Positions 8,680-17,259 of a DNA stretch of 64,000 nt are shown here, one piece after another; the first letter of the stretch is position 1, and each line of letters opens with the position of its first letter. The position numbers were made by a program, and so were the translations under genes. Below the pieces are notes generated by a model that did not search any database, was not told the DNA's origin, and was given only the letters and a program-made list of their open reading frames with translations. This DNA is from Saprospira sp. CCB-QB6 (GTDB lineage Bacteria > Bacteroidota > Bacteroidia > Chitinophagales > Saprospiraceae): assembly GCF_028464065.1 (NCBI RefSeq), contig NZ_CP116808.1:186001-250000 (forward strand), written 5' to 3'.

Positions 8680-9165
8680 CTATAAACTTAGAATAGGGTA
8701 ATAATATCCTTTTAGCCCCTCTAATTTAGCAAAATCCAGAGGTTTCTTTAGACCTGAGGCTCCCCTATCTTCTTCTTGCAGAAATGATAACTTCCCTTCT
8801 GAATTCAGCGTAAAAGCGATTATAGAATGTACCTTTCCCTCTTTCACATATATCATTTTATTCAGAACTGTTGCTAAGTCTCCTCCTGTACTTTTGCTAT
8901 TTGAAAACTCATTACTTATAGTAGAAAGATCAGCATTCGAACTAGTGTACATAACCCTTGGACGGTAATAGTTGCGATCATAATCATCAAAGACAAAATA
9001 GAGCCGTTCCTTGCCCTTGCTTGCCGCTCCTTGCAGAAAACTATTCAATCCATTAGATTTTCTATCATCAACAATCTGAACCGGACCAAAAAAATGGATT
9101 AGACAAAAATAAAGTCCAAAAAATATTAGGCTCCCTGCTATCAATCTCTTTTTCAATATTCTCAT
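8680..9165 (-). CDS. Membrane-anchored hypothetical protein
   Basis: 161 residues from the ATG at 9165 (MRILKKRLIAGSLIFFGLYF), chosen over a TTG at 9204 because it places a basic n-region directly before the hydrophobic segment. One N-terminal membrane anchor or uncleaved signal is followed by a polar domain with no recognised motif (LYFVFDDYDRNYYRPRVMY near residue 55). It lies between two other envelope-protein genes in the same direction. Family unknown. Confidence 0.65.
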   Translation of the reverse strand: MRILKKRLIAGSLIFFGLYFCLIHFFGPVQIVDDRKSNGLNSFLQGAASKGKERLYFVFDDYDRNYYRPRVMYTSSNADLSTISNEFSNSKSTGGDLATVLNKMIYVKEGKVHSIIAFTLNSEGKLSFLQEEDRGASGLKKPLDFAKLEGLKGYYYPILSL

Positions 9166-9200
9166 TTTAGTTAAGCTTTGTTCTAGCTGGGCTAATGGGA

Positions 9201-9827
9201 TCAATCCCCTATTTTGAACAAATATCTGATCAGTTCAATGGTTTTATCAAAATTATCTGTATTCAGTTCTGAGCTATGTATAACAGTCCCATTCGTTATA
9301 ATCAATATTCCAACAAGCTCCCCCCTATTCTTCAATAGATGTGTCTCATGGCCTAAATCACTGTGATTTAGGTTAGATTGAGAATAATAAAATTCGCACT
9401 GGAGAGCAATATCCAAGAAAAAAGAATCAGGTTTCGTAATAGGATATGTTTTTTTGCCAAAGACTTTATTATCCCTGTACGAAATAACATTTACCGAATC
9501 ACCAATGATATAAGCTCTCCTTATGCTTATTCCACCTATATATGCTCTATGAGACATTAAGTCCCATTTCATATTGCGCTCTTGATCAAAATCCGCCCAT
9601 AGTGGATTAGAAATAGTGTCTGTTAAATATTCTGGGAAATGGAACAGCAAAGAGTCATTATTATCTTTACACGAATGCTTTTTAAAATGGTATCTTTCTA
9701 AGTCAACAGCAACTATATCTTTGTTTCTACTACAGGAAAATATAAGGCATAGACAAAAAATCATCATTATTATTTCCAACACAATCTTGCTCAGCATATC
9801 CCCCCATCTCTTGGATAGCTCATTCAT
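9201..9827 (-). CDS. Hypothetical lipoprotein
   Basis: 208 residues from the ATG at 9827, or 198 from a second ATG at 9797. The signal peptide (IVLEIIMMIFCLCLIFSC) ends in a lipobox-like LIFSC. The mature part has no motif I recognise; GELVGILIITNGTVIHSSE near the C-terminus reads as two beta strands. The gene overlaps the upstream LysM-like gene by 8 bases, so the two are co-translated. Function unknown. Confidence 0.65.
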   Translation of the reverse strand: MNELSKRWGDMLSKIVLEIIMMIFCLCLIFSCSRNKDIVAVDLERYHFKKHSCKDNNDSLLFHFPEYLTDTISNPLWADFDQERNMKWDLMSHRAYIGGISIRRAYIIGDSVNVISYRDNKVFGKKTYPITKPDSFFLDIALQCEFYYSQSNLNHSDLGHETHLLKNRGELVGILIITNGTVIHSSELNTDNFDKTIELIRYLFKIGD

Positions 9828-10599
9828 ACTTGCTTACTTTTTCAGGCAAGCAAGGAATTAACAACTTGTCCTTTGGATGTAGTGCTTGCTTATGTTCCCA
9901 TATCGCTTTAAGATCTAAGTCCCGCTGATTTAATGCTCTAAAAACATCTTCATAAAAACTATTATAAATAATAACAACAAGTTCATCCATTTGATATTTC
10001 TTGCATATGCTCTCATAGCTTTCTCCCGAGACCACAGAGTGAATATTGTAGGCTTTGCTACATCCATGTTCTCGAAAAAAATCTTTCCAAAATAACAGTA
10101 TTCGATTTAATTCTGGAATATCAGTGCCTTCAACCTGGCAGCTTTTTTCAAAAATAGTTATTACATATATTTCTCTTTCTCCATTCTCATAAATAGAGAA
10201 CTTAACTTCATATAAAGCCTCACAATTGGCTTCTTTAGTTGTTAAATTTGTTCTATAGACTTCATCTAGCCTAGCTATTTCTTTAGAAGAAAAAGACGAC
10301 AATAAAAATTGATGAAATTCCTTATACCTATTTAATCTTATCAATACTCTTTTTGACAGCCCATCCCAATACTTCAAAAAGTAAATTTCTTCTTTATTAA
10401 ATGTTATATCTTCATAATACCAAGCATCTAAGTTGGCTGGACGAAGAGATATTACAATTGAATCCTGGCCCTTTACCCCTTGAGGATATAAAAACATTGA
10501 TAAACAGACTATCCAAAAAACATCTTTCTTCAAGCCAATCAGCAGACTTGAAAAAGCCTTAAACTGCTTAATATAGCTATACTCACTTATACTCAGCAT
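9820..10599 (-). CDS. Secreted protein with C-terminal LysM-like domain
   Basis: 259 residues. A hydrophobic stretch at about 25-45 (DVFWIVCLSMFLYPQGVKGQ) looks like a signal peptide preceded by a long n-region, so the true start may lie further in. The C-terminal section HSVVSGESYESICKKYQMDE, then LHPKDKLLIPC, follows the LysM pattern (Y-x-V-x-x-G-D/E-x-x-x-x-I-A-x-K-Y ... L-x-P-G-x-x-L-x-I-P), with an insertion between the two halves. LysM domains bind peptidoglycan or chitin. The rest is unrecognised. It sits 10 bases downstream of a membrane-protein gene. Confidence 0.65.
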   Translation of the reverse strand: MLSISEYSYIKQFKAFSSLLIGLKKDVFWIVCLSMFLYPQGVKGQDSIVISLRPANLDAWYYEDITFNKEEIYFLKYWDGLSKRVLIRLNRYKEFHQFLLSSFSSKEIARLDEVYRTNLTTKEANCEALYEVKFSIYENGEREIYVITIFEKSCQVEGTDIPELNRILLFWKDFFREHGCSKAYNIHSVVSGESYESICKKYQMDELVVIIYNSFYEDVFRALNQRDLDLKAIWEHKQALHPKDKLLIPCLPEKVSKYE

Positions 10600-10609
10600 T
10601 TAACTTATA

Positions 10610-10993
10610 TTATTCATTTTTCAAAAAAATGATTATAGCGATAACTATTTGCATCAGAGCAATACTAAACCCATAAACAGGCACAAACCTAATAGTTAAA
10701 CCCATACTCAATAAGTGAGTAAAACCAGCAACCAAAATTAACAACAGAAAACGAAACCTGAGTTTATACACTATAGATAATATAAATATCAAGACCATAG
10801 GGACTTCCAACAAAAGAGTATAGAACGAAAATATAATTCCATCAGGAATATACTTCCCCTGAATTAAATCAACAATATTAACAAAATAAATAAGTAAAAA
10901 CCCGATGTTTATGATGATAAATAACATCGTCAACATTTCATATTTACTTGATTTTGGGGATCTTTCCATTTTATTAAGCTTGTAGCCTCGCAA
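10610..10993 (-). CDS. Four-TM hypothetical membrane protein
   Basis: 127 residues. After a polar N-terminus (MRGYKLNKMERSPKSSKYE) there are four hydrophobic segments: about 22-42, 52-74, 80-96 and 102-123. It is predicted to lie in the inner membrane with no catalytic motif. It is part of the minus-strand run, 10 bases upstream of the LysM-like gene. An internal ATG (MERSPK) is an alternative start. Confidence 0.65.
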   Translation of the reverse strand: MRGYKLNKMERSPKSSKYEMLTMLFIIINIGFLLIYFVNIVDLIQGKYIPDGIIFSFYTLLLEVPMVLIFILSIVYKLRFRFLLLILVAGFTHLLSMGLTIRFVPVYGFSIALMQIVIAIIIFLKNE

Positions 10994-11020
10994 CCAAAAA
11001 ACACTATAGATTTAACTCCA

Positions 11021-11422
11021 CTATGCCAAATCTACTTTACTGAACGTTCGATCTTCTCTAGGAAAAGAACAACCTAGCCCCTCTCCATATGTATAAATAT
11101 AGGAAAGACTCTCCCAAAGATATTCTTCATCGCTATCTTCAGGCATACACAATAAAGCTAATCTATTCCACAGCACCTCTTTCGAGAGATGATCTCTAAA
11201 GTAGTCCGGCTTTGCTAAAAAACGCTCAGGAATAGCCATATAATTTAAGTACTCATCAGGAGTAATCTCATTTCCTAAATACCTTCCGAATACCTCTAAT
11301 GGATCAAAGTTAAATTTTTTAGTAAGCTGTACAGCTTCATCCTTAAATAAATATCTCAACACAATTAAATACAGTTCTAGATTTTGCTTTCCTTCTTTTT
11401 TAGGCCAAGTAACTTTTACCAT
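11021..11422 (-). CDS. Hypothetical soluble protein
   Basis: 133 residues, no signal peptide or membrane segment; mostly helical by composition (NLELYLIVLRYLFKDEAVQL, SDEEYLWESLSYIYTYGEGL). Family not recognised. Size, charge and location at the head of the island resemble immunity-type proteins, but that is context only. A GC-rich repeat lies immediately upstream (from 11455). Confidence 0.6.
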   Translation of the reverse strand: MVKVTWPKKEGKQNLELYLIVLRYLFKDEAVQLTKKFNFDPLEVFGRYLGNEITPDEYLNYMAIPERFLAKPDYFRDHLSKEVLWNRLALLCMPEDSDEEYLWESLSYIYTYGEGLGCSFPREDRTFSKVDLA

Positions 11423-11454
11423 AACTACTTTGGTTTGCTTCTTTAATTTTGAGC

Positions 11455-11600
11455 CGTTTCTTTTGGGGCCTGCCGCCTTTGGCGGCCGGGCTGTGTCAGG
11501 GCTCGCTGTTCGCTCGGCCCTGCGCCGCTTGCAGCGCCTGGGTCTGCGGCTGCGCCGCCCCCTTTTCCATCCCTAGGCCTGCGGCGCTCCGCGCCTGTAG
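11455..11600 (-). repeat. GC-rich interspersed repeat, copy 5
   Basis: Starts ttttggggcctgccgccttt. It contains gggctcgctgttcgctcggc, the slot stem gcgc cgcttgca gcgc, and ccctaggcctgcgg, then runs into composite repeat R1 copy B. Confidence 0.85.
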
Positions 11601-11939
11601 GATGGATATATACCTGTGGGTTGAAACCCACAGCCATGCAACAATCCCATTCTACATCTATAGTGCGGAGAGGATTAAAATCCTCTACCGCTTTGAACAA
11701 GGATTATTTTTTCTTCGGTTGTTTGATTTTGTTTTTGTCTCCCCCATAAATTTCATAGGAACCCTAGGGCCAAGGCCCTAGGCTATCGAAAAAATCGTCA
11801 TCCCCTCATTCGAGGGGATTTTCTGTTCCACTAGGCTACATCAGCAAAGAAGGGCTAAAATGTTTATTTATGGAGGGTTTCAACCCTCCATTGAACACAG
11901 AAATGCATTCGTTAATTGGCTGTAGGTTTCAACCTACAG
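11593..11939. repeat. Composite repeat R1, copy B
   Basis: About 347 bases, the longest R1 copy. It carries four TTTYAA-core palindromes: ctgtgggttgaaacccacag (11614-11633), agaggattaaaatcctct (11669-11686), tggagggtttcaaccctcca (11871-11890) and ctgtaggtttcaacctacag (11920-11939). It matches copy C at 29136-29442 nearly base for base. Confidence 0.85.
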
Positions 11940-12078
11940 TGGCCGAAGGCCAAACGGCCTAGCGATGTGTAGGGGTGGCCGAAGGCCAGAGCAAGCGGGC
12001 GCTGCCCGCGCAGGGCCGAGCGAGCAGCGAGCCCCGAAACGTAGCGCTGCAAGGCGAAGCCACAGCAGAGGCCCCAAA
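11940..12078 (+). repeat. GC-rich interspersed repeat, copy 6
   Basis: Contains ggccgaaggccaaacggcct, the slot hairpin gcgggc gct gcccgc (11995-12009), and a terminal gcagaggccccaaaaaacc. It abuts the stop of the membrane-protein gene at 12087. Confidence 0.85.
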
Positions 12079-12086
12079 AAACCTCC

Positions 12087-12602
12087 CTAGCCCAATAAAA
12101 AGCCCACTAACTGCATCAATAAAACGCCTAAAAAGGCCAAACTCCCCAATTTGCCCCCGACCCCCTTAAAATATGGGGCCGAAAAACCATACAATAAAGC
12201 AGTAAAGCTAGCGGCTGCGATCATACTCAAATAGGGCCAAGAAAGTGGCAGTTGGCTCATACCCAAAAAGCTGCCGCAATAAAGCGCTACGGCCCATTTT
12301 TGCTGAAAAAAATGATCGACCATTGCGCCTAAACAGCCCACTAAAGCAGAGGCCATCACCACAGACATACCCAACTCTTGCTGTAAGGCCAAGGCCCCCA
12401 AGGCCCCAACAATAATCGCCAAACTATCAGCCCAATCTAGACGCCCCAACTCAACTACCCGATGATGACTAAGGTAATAAGCCAAAACTAACAACATCCA
12501 AATAGGCCACAAAAAAAAGGCCTCTTCTCCAATCATAGCCCCCAAAAAGGCCGAATGGCCCAAACCCAAAACCAATAAACTGCCCTTAGTCCAAAACCCC
12601 AT
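12087..12602 (-). CDS. Polytopic hypothetical membrane protein
   Basis: 171 residues, almost wholly hydrophobic with about six predicted membrane segments and no charged catalytic motif. SHHRVVELGRLDWADS is the main polar loop. It overlaps the upstream SDR gene by 17 bases and is third in the xseA-SDR operon, so it is co-translated. Family not recognised; no link to DNA repair is visible. Confidence 0.7.
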   Translation of the reverse strand: MGFWTKGSLLVLGLGHSAFLGAMIGEEAFFLWPIWMLLVLAYYLSHHRVVELGRLDWADSLAIIVGALGALALQQELGMSVVMASALVGCLGAMVDHFFQQKWAVALYCGSFLGMSQLPLSWPYLSMIAAASFTALLYGFSAPYFKGVGGKLGSLAFLGVLLMQLVGFLLG

Positions 12603-13452
12603 ATTCCTCTATTTTGCCCCAATCCATGGAGCGCTCCCAAATTTGTTCGGCCAAAGCCTGATCCTGCGCCAAGGCCGAGGGTTCAACCTCTCCCTTAGGC
12701 GTAAAATATTGCCCCTCAGCGGGCCAGTACTCATCTGAAGTTAATAATTCGAGGATTTGCTCGCCAACCTGCTCTGGCTGTCGCATAAAGCGCCTCAAAC
12801 AGCGATACAAAAAGGCCGTAAAGCCTTTTCCCTCTTGCGAAAAATTAGTATTTACAACACCTGGATGTAAGGCATTAACCCAAAAGCCATCGGCGCCAAA
12901 ACGCTGGGCCAATTGCTGCGTAAAATAGAGGTTGAACAACTTACTCAAGCCATACTGATAAAAACGACCAAAGCGCTTTTCTCCCTGCAAATTGTCTAGT
13001 TCTAGCTTTCGGACCAGTTTGTGGGCCGAAGAAGAAAGATTTAATATTTGCTTGCGCTCTCCAGCTTGAAGCAAACCCATTAGCTGATGCGTGAGCAGAA
13101 AATAGCCCATGTGATTGAGCGCAATATGCTGCTCAAGGCCATCTAAACTCAAGCGGCGCTTAGGAAAAATAGCCCCCGCATTGTTAATCAAGATGTCCAG
13201 TTTGGGATAACTTTCTCTAGCATATTGGCCCAATTTCCGAATAGATTCCTGATCGGATAAATCAGCCAATAAGAGGTCAATTTTTGGGTTTTGACTAGCC
13301 TGGGCAATAGCCCGCATAGCCGCCTCTCCCTTTTCTGGATTTCGGCAAAGTAGGACCAAATGCGCCCCTTCTTTGGCCAAGGCCAAGGCCGCCGCATAAC
13401 CAATGCCCGAACTGGCCCCACTAACTAAGGCAATACTATCCTTCAGTCTCAT
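12586..13452 (-). CDS. Short-chain dehydrogenase/reductase
   Basis: 288 residues, NAD(P)-dependent oxidoreductase of the classical SDR superfamily. The cofactor motif is SGASSGIGYAAALAL (TGxxxGIG type, about 11-18), the structural motif LINNAGAIFP lies near residue 90, and the catalytic YQYGLSK (YxxxK) near residue 167. The sequence resembles retinol-dehydrogenase-like SDRs of the WWOX/RDH type (LDILINNAG, ALNHMGYFLLTH); the substrate is unknown. It overlaps xseA by 17 bases upstream and the membrane-protein gene by 17 bases downstream. Confidence 0.88.
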   Translation of the reverse strand: MRLKDSIALVSGASSGIGYAAALALAKEGAHLVLLCRNPEKGEAAMRAIAQASQNPKIDLLLADLSDQESIRKLGQYARESYPKLDILINNAGAIFPKRRLSLDGLEQHIALNHMGYFLLTHQLMGLLQAGERKQILNLSSSAHKLVRKLELDNLQGEKRFGRFYQYGLSKLFNLYFTQQLAQRFGADGFWVNALHPGVVNTNFSQEGKGFTAFLYRCLRRFMRQPEQVGEQILELLTSDEYWPAEGQYFTPKGEVEPSALAQDQALAEQIWERSMDWGKIEEYGVLD

Positions 13453-14635
13453 CTTCTATTGCTTCTATATTGATGCGAATCCATTTGCTGCCGTCTTTTA
13501 GGGCTAGGCGCAATCGCTGCCCATCCTGCAAATCGGTCCAGCTGTGAATAATTTGGCCCTCTTCATTGCTCAATTGGGCAAAACCTCTTTTCCAAGCTTT
13601 TTCTGGAGATAAGAGCTCCAACTGCTTATCAAAATGCTCTAATTGCTTTTGGGCCAAACGCAAGCGCTCTTGGCTACTCAGCCGCAAACGGCTGTGCAAT
13701 TGCTCTAAACGCAGTTCCTCTCGACGGATATGCCCTTGTACGCTAGCTCGCAGTTCTTGCTGTAAAAGGGCCAGTTGTTGCTCAGCCAAAAATAATTGAT
13801 GGACCAAAAAGTCGGCAACTGCCGTAGGGGTTTTTAAGGCGGTATGAGCCACTAAATCGGCTAGACTCTCGTCAATATCATGGCCAATTCCCGTTAGCAC
13901 AGGCAGGCTGCACTGCGCCAAATCTCGACAAAGCTCATAGTCGTTGAAGCCATAGAGGTCCAGTTTGGCCCCACCTCCACGGATGAGGACCACGCAATCA
14001 AAACGGTCTTCTTGTTCTTCAATTTCTCGAATCTGTTCCCGAATTTCCTTTTGCATTTGCTGGCCCTGCATGGCCGCCTGAAATAATTCGGTCCGAAAAG
14101 CATAGCGCTGACTATTGGCATTGAGCTGTTCCAAAAAGTCTTGCAAACCCGCCGCCTCCTTAGAAGAGATAATGGCAATTCGCTGCGGCAAATGAGGCAG
14201 TTCCAAGCCCTTGTTTAGCTCAATTAAATGCTCTTGTTCTAAGCGCTTGAGGTTATTCAGCCGGCCCAACTCCAACTGGCCAATGCTAAAAGAAGCATCT
14301 AGGTCCAAAATTTCTAAACTAAAGCCATATTGCTCACTAAAATGAGCTTGGACCTTAATGAGGACCTCTTGGCCCTCTCGCATGATGCTCCAAAAGGTAT
14401 CGCCTAGCTTTTTGCTAATCCGATGCCGACTACTGGCATATAGCAGGGCCTTAGCCTTGGCTTTTGGGCGCTGCTCTTCCTGCTCAATCAGATTGAGGTA
14501 ATAAATCGAACGATTCTTTTTCAATTGAGCGATCTCAGCCCGCAACCAAAGCGGCTGAGGCAAGTTTAGGCTGACCAAACGCCGCAAATGCTGCATCAGG
14601 TCAAATAAACCCAGTTGTTGACTTTCTGGAACCAT
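13436..14635 (-). CDS. xseA: Exodeoxyribonuclease VII large subunit
   Basis: Large subunit of exonuclease VII, which degrades single-stranded DNA from both ends in mismatch and recombination repair. From the chosen start (MVPESQQLGLFDLMQHL) the protein has 399 residues. It has an N-terminal OB fold (PLWLRAEIAQLKKNRSIYYL), the catalytic domain with AIISSKEAAGLQDF, CVVLIRGGGAKLDLYGFNDYE and LPVLTGIGHDIDESLADLVA, then a long helical coiled coil and a small beta domain. The open frame continues upstream to 14734 only because a GC-rich repeat reads through, so the ATG at 14635 is preferred. No xseB gene is adjacent. Confidence 0.95.
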   Translation of the reverse strand: MVPESQQLGLFDLMQHLRRLVSLNLPQPLWLRAEIAQLKKNRSIYYLNLIEQEEQRPKAKAKALLYASSRHRISKKLGDTFWSIMREGQEVLIKVQAHFSEQYGFSLEILDLDASFSIGQLELGRLNNLKRLEQEHLIELNKGLELPHLPQRIAIISSKEAAGLQDFLEQLNANSQRYAFRTELFQAAMQGQQMQKEIREQIREIEEQEDRFDCVVLIRGGGAKLDLYGFNDYELCRDLAQCSLPVLTGIGHDIDESLADLVAHTALKTPTAVADFLVHQLFLAEQQLALLQQELRASVQGHIRREELRLEQLHSRLRLSSQERLRLAQKQLEHFDKQLELLSPEKAWKRGFAQLSNEEGQIIHSWTDLQDGQRLRLALKDGSKWIRINIEAIEDETEG

Positions 14636-14660
14636 AGTAATTTGTTTAGCAATTTTGGAC

Positions 14661-14890
14661 CTAGAAGCGGGCGAAGCCCGCTGGCTGAGGGATGGATAAG
14701 GGTGGCCGCAGGCCAGACCGAGCTTTTTGAGCAAAGCGAAAAAAGCGAAGGGCCGAGCGAACAGCGAGCCCTGACACAGCCCGACCCGACCAATAATTCA
14801 TGAGGGTTTTAACCCTCATTTTGTATAAGCTCGCAAAGCGATGCCGCTTTGCGCTGGGTTTCAACCCGGCGGAAGGGGCAGCCCCAAATC
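14661..14890 (+). repeat. GC-rich interspersed repeat, copy 7, with palindromes
   Basis: Reads gcgggcgaagcccgctggct, gtggccgcaggccagaccga, the slot gcttttt...gaaaaaagc, then gggccgagcgaacagcgagc. It continues with the palindrome atgagggttttaaccctcat (14800-14819) and gctgggtttcaacccggc (14853-14870), and ends ggggcagccccaaa. It fills the gap between hmgA and xseA. Confidence 0.85.
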
Positions 14891-14895
14891 CTATC

Positions 14896-16056
14896 CTAAT
14901 CCTCCGTTAACCAACTTTTGTAATAATCGCCCTGCTCAATGGCAAAGGCTTCTTCTGTCATATAAAGTGGGCGGAAAGTATCCACCATTACCGCTAATTC
15001 TAGGGTTTCTTTGGCCCCAATACTCTTTTCGATGGTGCCTGGATGTGGGCCGTGGGGAATCCCCGCCGGATGCAAACTAATCATCCCTCTTTCAACATGT
15101 TTACGGCTCATAAAATCGCCATCCACATAATAAAGCAACTCATCGCTATCAATATTGCTGTGGTTGTAGGGAGCGGGAATTGCCTGCGGATGATAATCGA
15201 ACAAACGAGGCACAAAAGAGCAGATCACAAAACCGCGGCTGCCAAAGGTTTGGTGCACGGGAGGCGGCTGATGAATGCGGCCCGTAATGGGCTCAAAATC
15301 GTGAATCGAAAAGGCGTAGGGATAGCAATATCCGTCCCAACCCACGGCATCAAAAGGATGATTGAGGTAGGTATAGGGATAAATAATGTCCTGTTTTTTG
15401 ATAAAAAACTTGAATTCGCCCTGCTCATCATGGGTTTGCAAATCTTGCGGCTTGCGAATATCTCGCTCGCAGAAAGGCGCATGCTCCGCTAGTTGGCCAA
15501 ACTCATTGCGGTAGCGTTTGGGGGTGCGGATGGGCGAATAAGATTCGACGATGAGCAAGCGATTGTTTTCCTCCTCAAAATCAATCTGATAAGTCGTTCC
15601 ACGCGGAATAATCAGATAATCGCCATAGCCAAAGGGAATTTGCCCATAAAGGGTTTTGAGTACGCCCTTGCCCTCATGCACAAAAATCATTTCGTCGGCA
15701 TCCGCATTCTTAAAAAAGTAATCGGTTAGCGACTGTTGAGGGGCGGCCAAGATCACCTTACAATCTTCATTGGCCAAAATCACCTTGCGACTTTTCAAAT
15801 AATCGGCCTCAGGTTGGACCTCAAAGCCCATCAAACAGCGGGGCTTGAGCTGATTGTCCTTTTTTAGTTTTGGGGCCACCGAATAGGGCTCGCCCAACTG
15901 CTTAATTTGGGTGGGCGGATAAAGGTGGTAAATATTGGAGTAAATATCTGAAAAACCCTCGGTAGAAAAGAGTTCTTCTTGGTACAAACTGCCGTCCTCT
16001 TTGCGAAATTGAGTATGGCGCTTGGGCGGAATTTTTCCGAGTTGGTAATAATGCAT
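14896..16056 (-). CDS. hmgA: Homogentisate 1,2-dioxygenase
   Basis: Cytoplasmic Fe(II) dioxygenase that opens the ring of homogentisate in tyrosine/phenylalanine catabolism. The protein has 386 residues and a cupin-like fold. Family features seen include VHEGKGVLKTLYG, GDYLIIPRGTTYQIDFE, FDAVGWDGYCYPYAFSIHDF, PVHQTFGSRGFVICSFVPRL and the metal-site region ISLHPAGIPHGPHPGTIEKS. Its length fits the shorter bacterial form. It stands alone: no fumarylacetoacetase or 4-hydroxyphenylpyruvate dioxygenase gene is in the window. A secreted-protein gene lies 19 bases upstream in the same direction. Confidence 0.92.
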   Translation of the reverse strand: MHYYQLGKIPPKRHTQFRKEDGSLYQEELFSTEGFSDIYSNIYHLYPPTQIKQLGEPYSVAPKLKKDNQLKPRCLMGFEVQPEADYLKSRKVILANEDCKVILAAPQQSLTDYFFKNADADEMIFVHEGKGVLKTLYGQIPFGYGDYLIIPRGTTYQIDFEEENNRLLIVESYSPIRTPKRYRNEFGQLAEHAPFCERDIRKPQDLQTHDEQGEFKFFIKKQDIIYPYTYLNHPFDAVGWDGYCYPYAFSIHDFEPITGRIHQPPPVHQTFGSRGFVICSFVPRLFDYHPQAIPAPYNHSNIDSDELLYYVDGDFMSRKHVERGMISLHPAGIPHGPHPGTIEKSIGAKETLELAVMVDTFRPLYMTEEAFAIEQGDYYKSWLTED

Positions 16057-16075
16057 AGTTGAGATTTTTATCAGT

Positions 16076-17065
16076 TTATTCTTCTACGGCCACTTTTTCG
16101 AGCAAGCGAACAATATCGTCCAAAGCTTTGGGATAGCTCAAATATTGCTGTTTGGCATCGGGGCCGGCATAAATGGGCAACATCACAATTTTGCGGCCCT
16201 TATGCCCCCGACTAATCGCCAAACTGAGGGTCACCGGCCTAGGCGTTTCCTTGAGGCGATCCATACAATTGGCCGTTTGGCAAGGGTAAATTTGTTCCCA
16301 CTCAAAAAAACCTTTTTTTTCTATATACGCAACCAATTGCTCGAGTTCTGCCAGAGAAATCTGCGATTCCCAAACCCGCAAGCCCTGCTGCTCGTTCTGC
16401 AATTTGCGCTTTACCAAGCCCTCTGAGTTGATTGTCAATTGGTTTTTGCGCACAAAATCGGGTGGGCCATAAAATCCGCCGCCCACCAATTCAATTTCAA
16501 ATTTTGGCGTGGTATCCAAAGGCGAATCTGGGCGAATTTGCCCCTTTTTGCCCGCTTTTGGAATCCGCCGCTTGCCAGGCTCATCTTTGAGGTAGCGATA
16601 AGGATGCGGATCGCTGCCCATAATCGTCCGCTCGACAACCGCCTCTGGATATTGGCCCAAATCATAGCGAAAAAAAGGCGTTTCAGCCTCGGTCGTTCGT
16701 ATAAAATGATACTGATAACGGCCCTCTCCCCCATTCAACTCAAACTCCAAAACCAAATGTTGCGCATTATAATTGGCCACTTTCCAATGCTCGACCTGCG
16801 CAAAATTATAATAGAGTTTGTCAAAAGGAGCCGCCAAGCGCCAACGATCCTTAGTCAAGGCCCCATTTAGGTAGGTTTGCACCGTTTCATCATACTTAAA
16901 CCAGACAAAATGCTGATATTCCTCCTCGGCCCGAAAAAGTACATCCTGACTTTCGGCCTCGCAGGCATAACTAAATTTCCAACGGCTATTATTAAAAGCT
17001 TTTGGCCAAGTTTGAGCCATGATGGAACTGCTCAAAAGCAGCAAAAAAAGGGTGAGTATTTTCAT
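16076..17065 (-). CDS. Secreted hypothetical protein
   Basis: 329 residues with a clear signal peptide (MKILTLFLLLLSSSIMAQ). The N-terminal half resembles a lipocalin-like or META-type beta barrel measuring resistance to a stressor (SRWKFSYACEAE, FVWFKYDETVQTYLNG, DRWRLAAPFDKLYYNF). The C-terminal half (LTINSEGLVKRKLQ, ISLAELEQLVAYIEKKGFFE, LSLAISRGHKGRKIVML) looks like a DUF6438-type domain. Both assignments are impressions from pattern only. It lies 19 bases from hmgA and probably shares its transcript. Confidence 0.7.
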   Translation of the reverse strand: MKILTLFLLLLSSSIMAQTWPKAFNNSRWKFSYACEAESQDVLFRAEEEYQHFVWFKYDETVQTYLNGALTKDRWRLAAPFDKLYYNFAQVEHWKVANYNAQHLVLEFELNGGEGRYQYHFIRTTEAETPFFRYDLGQYPEAVVERTIMGSDPHPYRYLKDEPGKRRIPKAGKKGQIRPDSPLDTTPKFEIELVGGGFYGPPDFVRKNQLTINSEGLVKRKLQNEQQGLRVWESQISLAELEQLVAYIEKKGFFEWEQIYPCQTANCMDRLKETPRPVTLSLAISRGHKGRKIVMLPIYAGPDAKQQYLSYPKALDDIVRLLEKVAVEE

Positions 17066-17115
17066 AATGCGTAGTTTTAATCGGGGCCTTTTTCTGAATG
17101 ACTTTCTGCTGTTTT

Positions 17116-17252
17116 TTTGGGCCTCCTGCCTGCGGCAGGCGCTACGTTTCGCAGCTCGCTATTCGCTCGGCCCTTCGGCGCTTGCAGCGCCTCGGTCTGG
17201 CCTAACGGCCACTGCTGCACATCGCTAGGCCGGTCGTCGCTTCGCTCCTCCC
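17116..17252 (-). repeat. GC-rich interspersed repeat, copy 8
   Basis: Reads tttttttgggcctcctgcct, cgcagctcgctattcgctcg, the slot stem ggcgc ttgca gcgcc, and ggtctggcctaacggccact, ending in ctgcacatcgctaggcc. Confidence 0.85.
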
Positions 17253-17259
17253 CAAGGAC

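Noticed and set aside
15043-15729. Long antisense ORFs within hmgA
   Set aside because: They lie opposite a well-recognised enzyme gene; a codon-bias shadow. The same holds for 16439-16870, 27765-28211 and 42026-42451.
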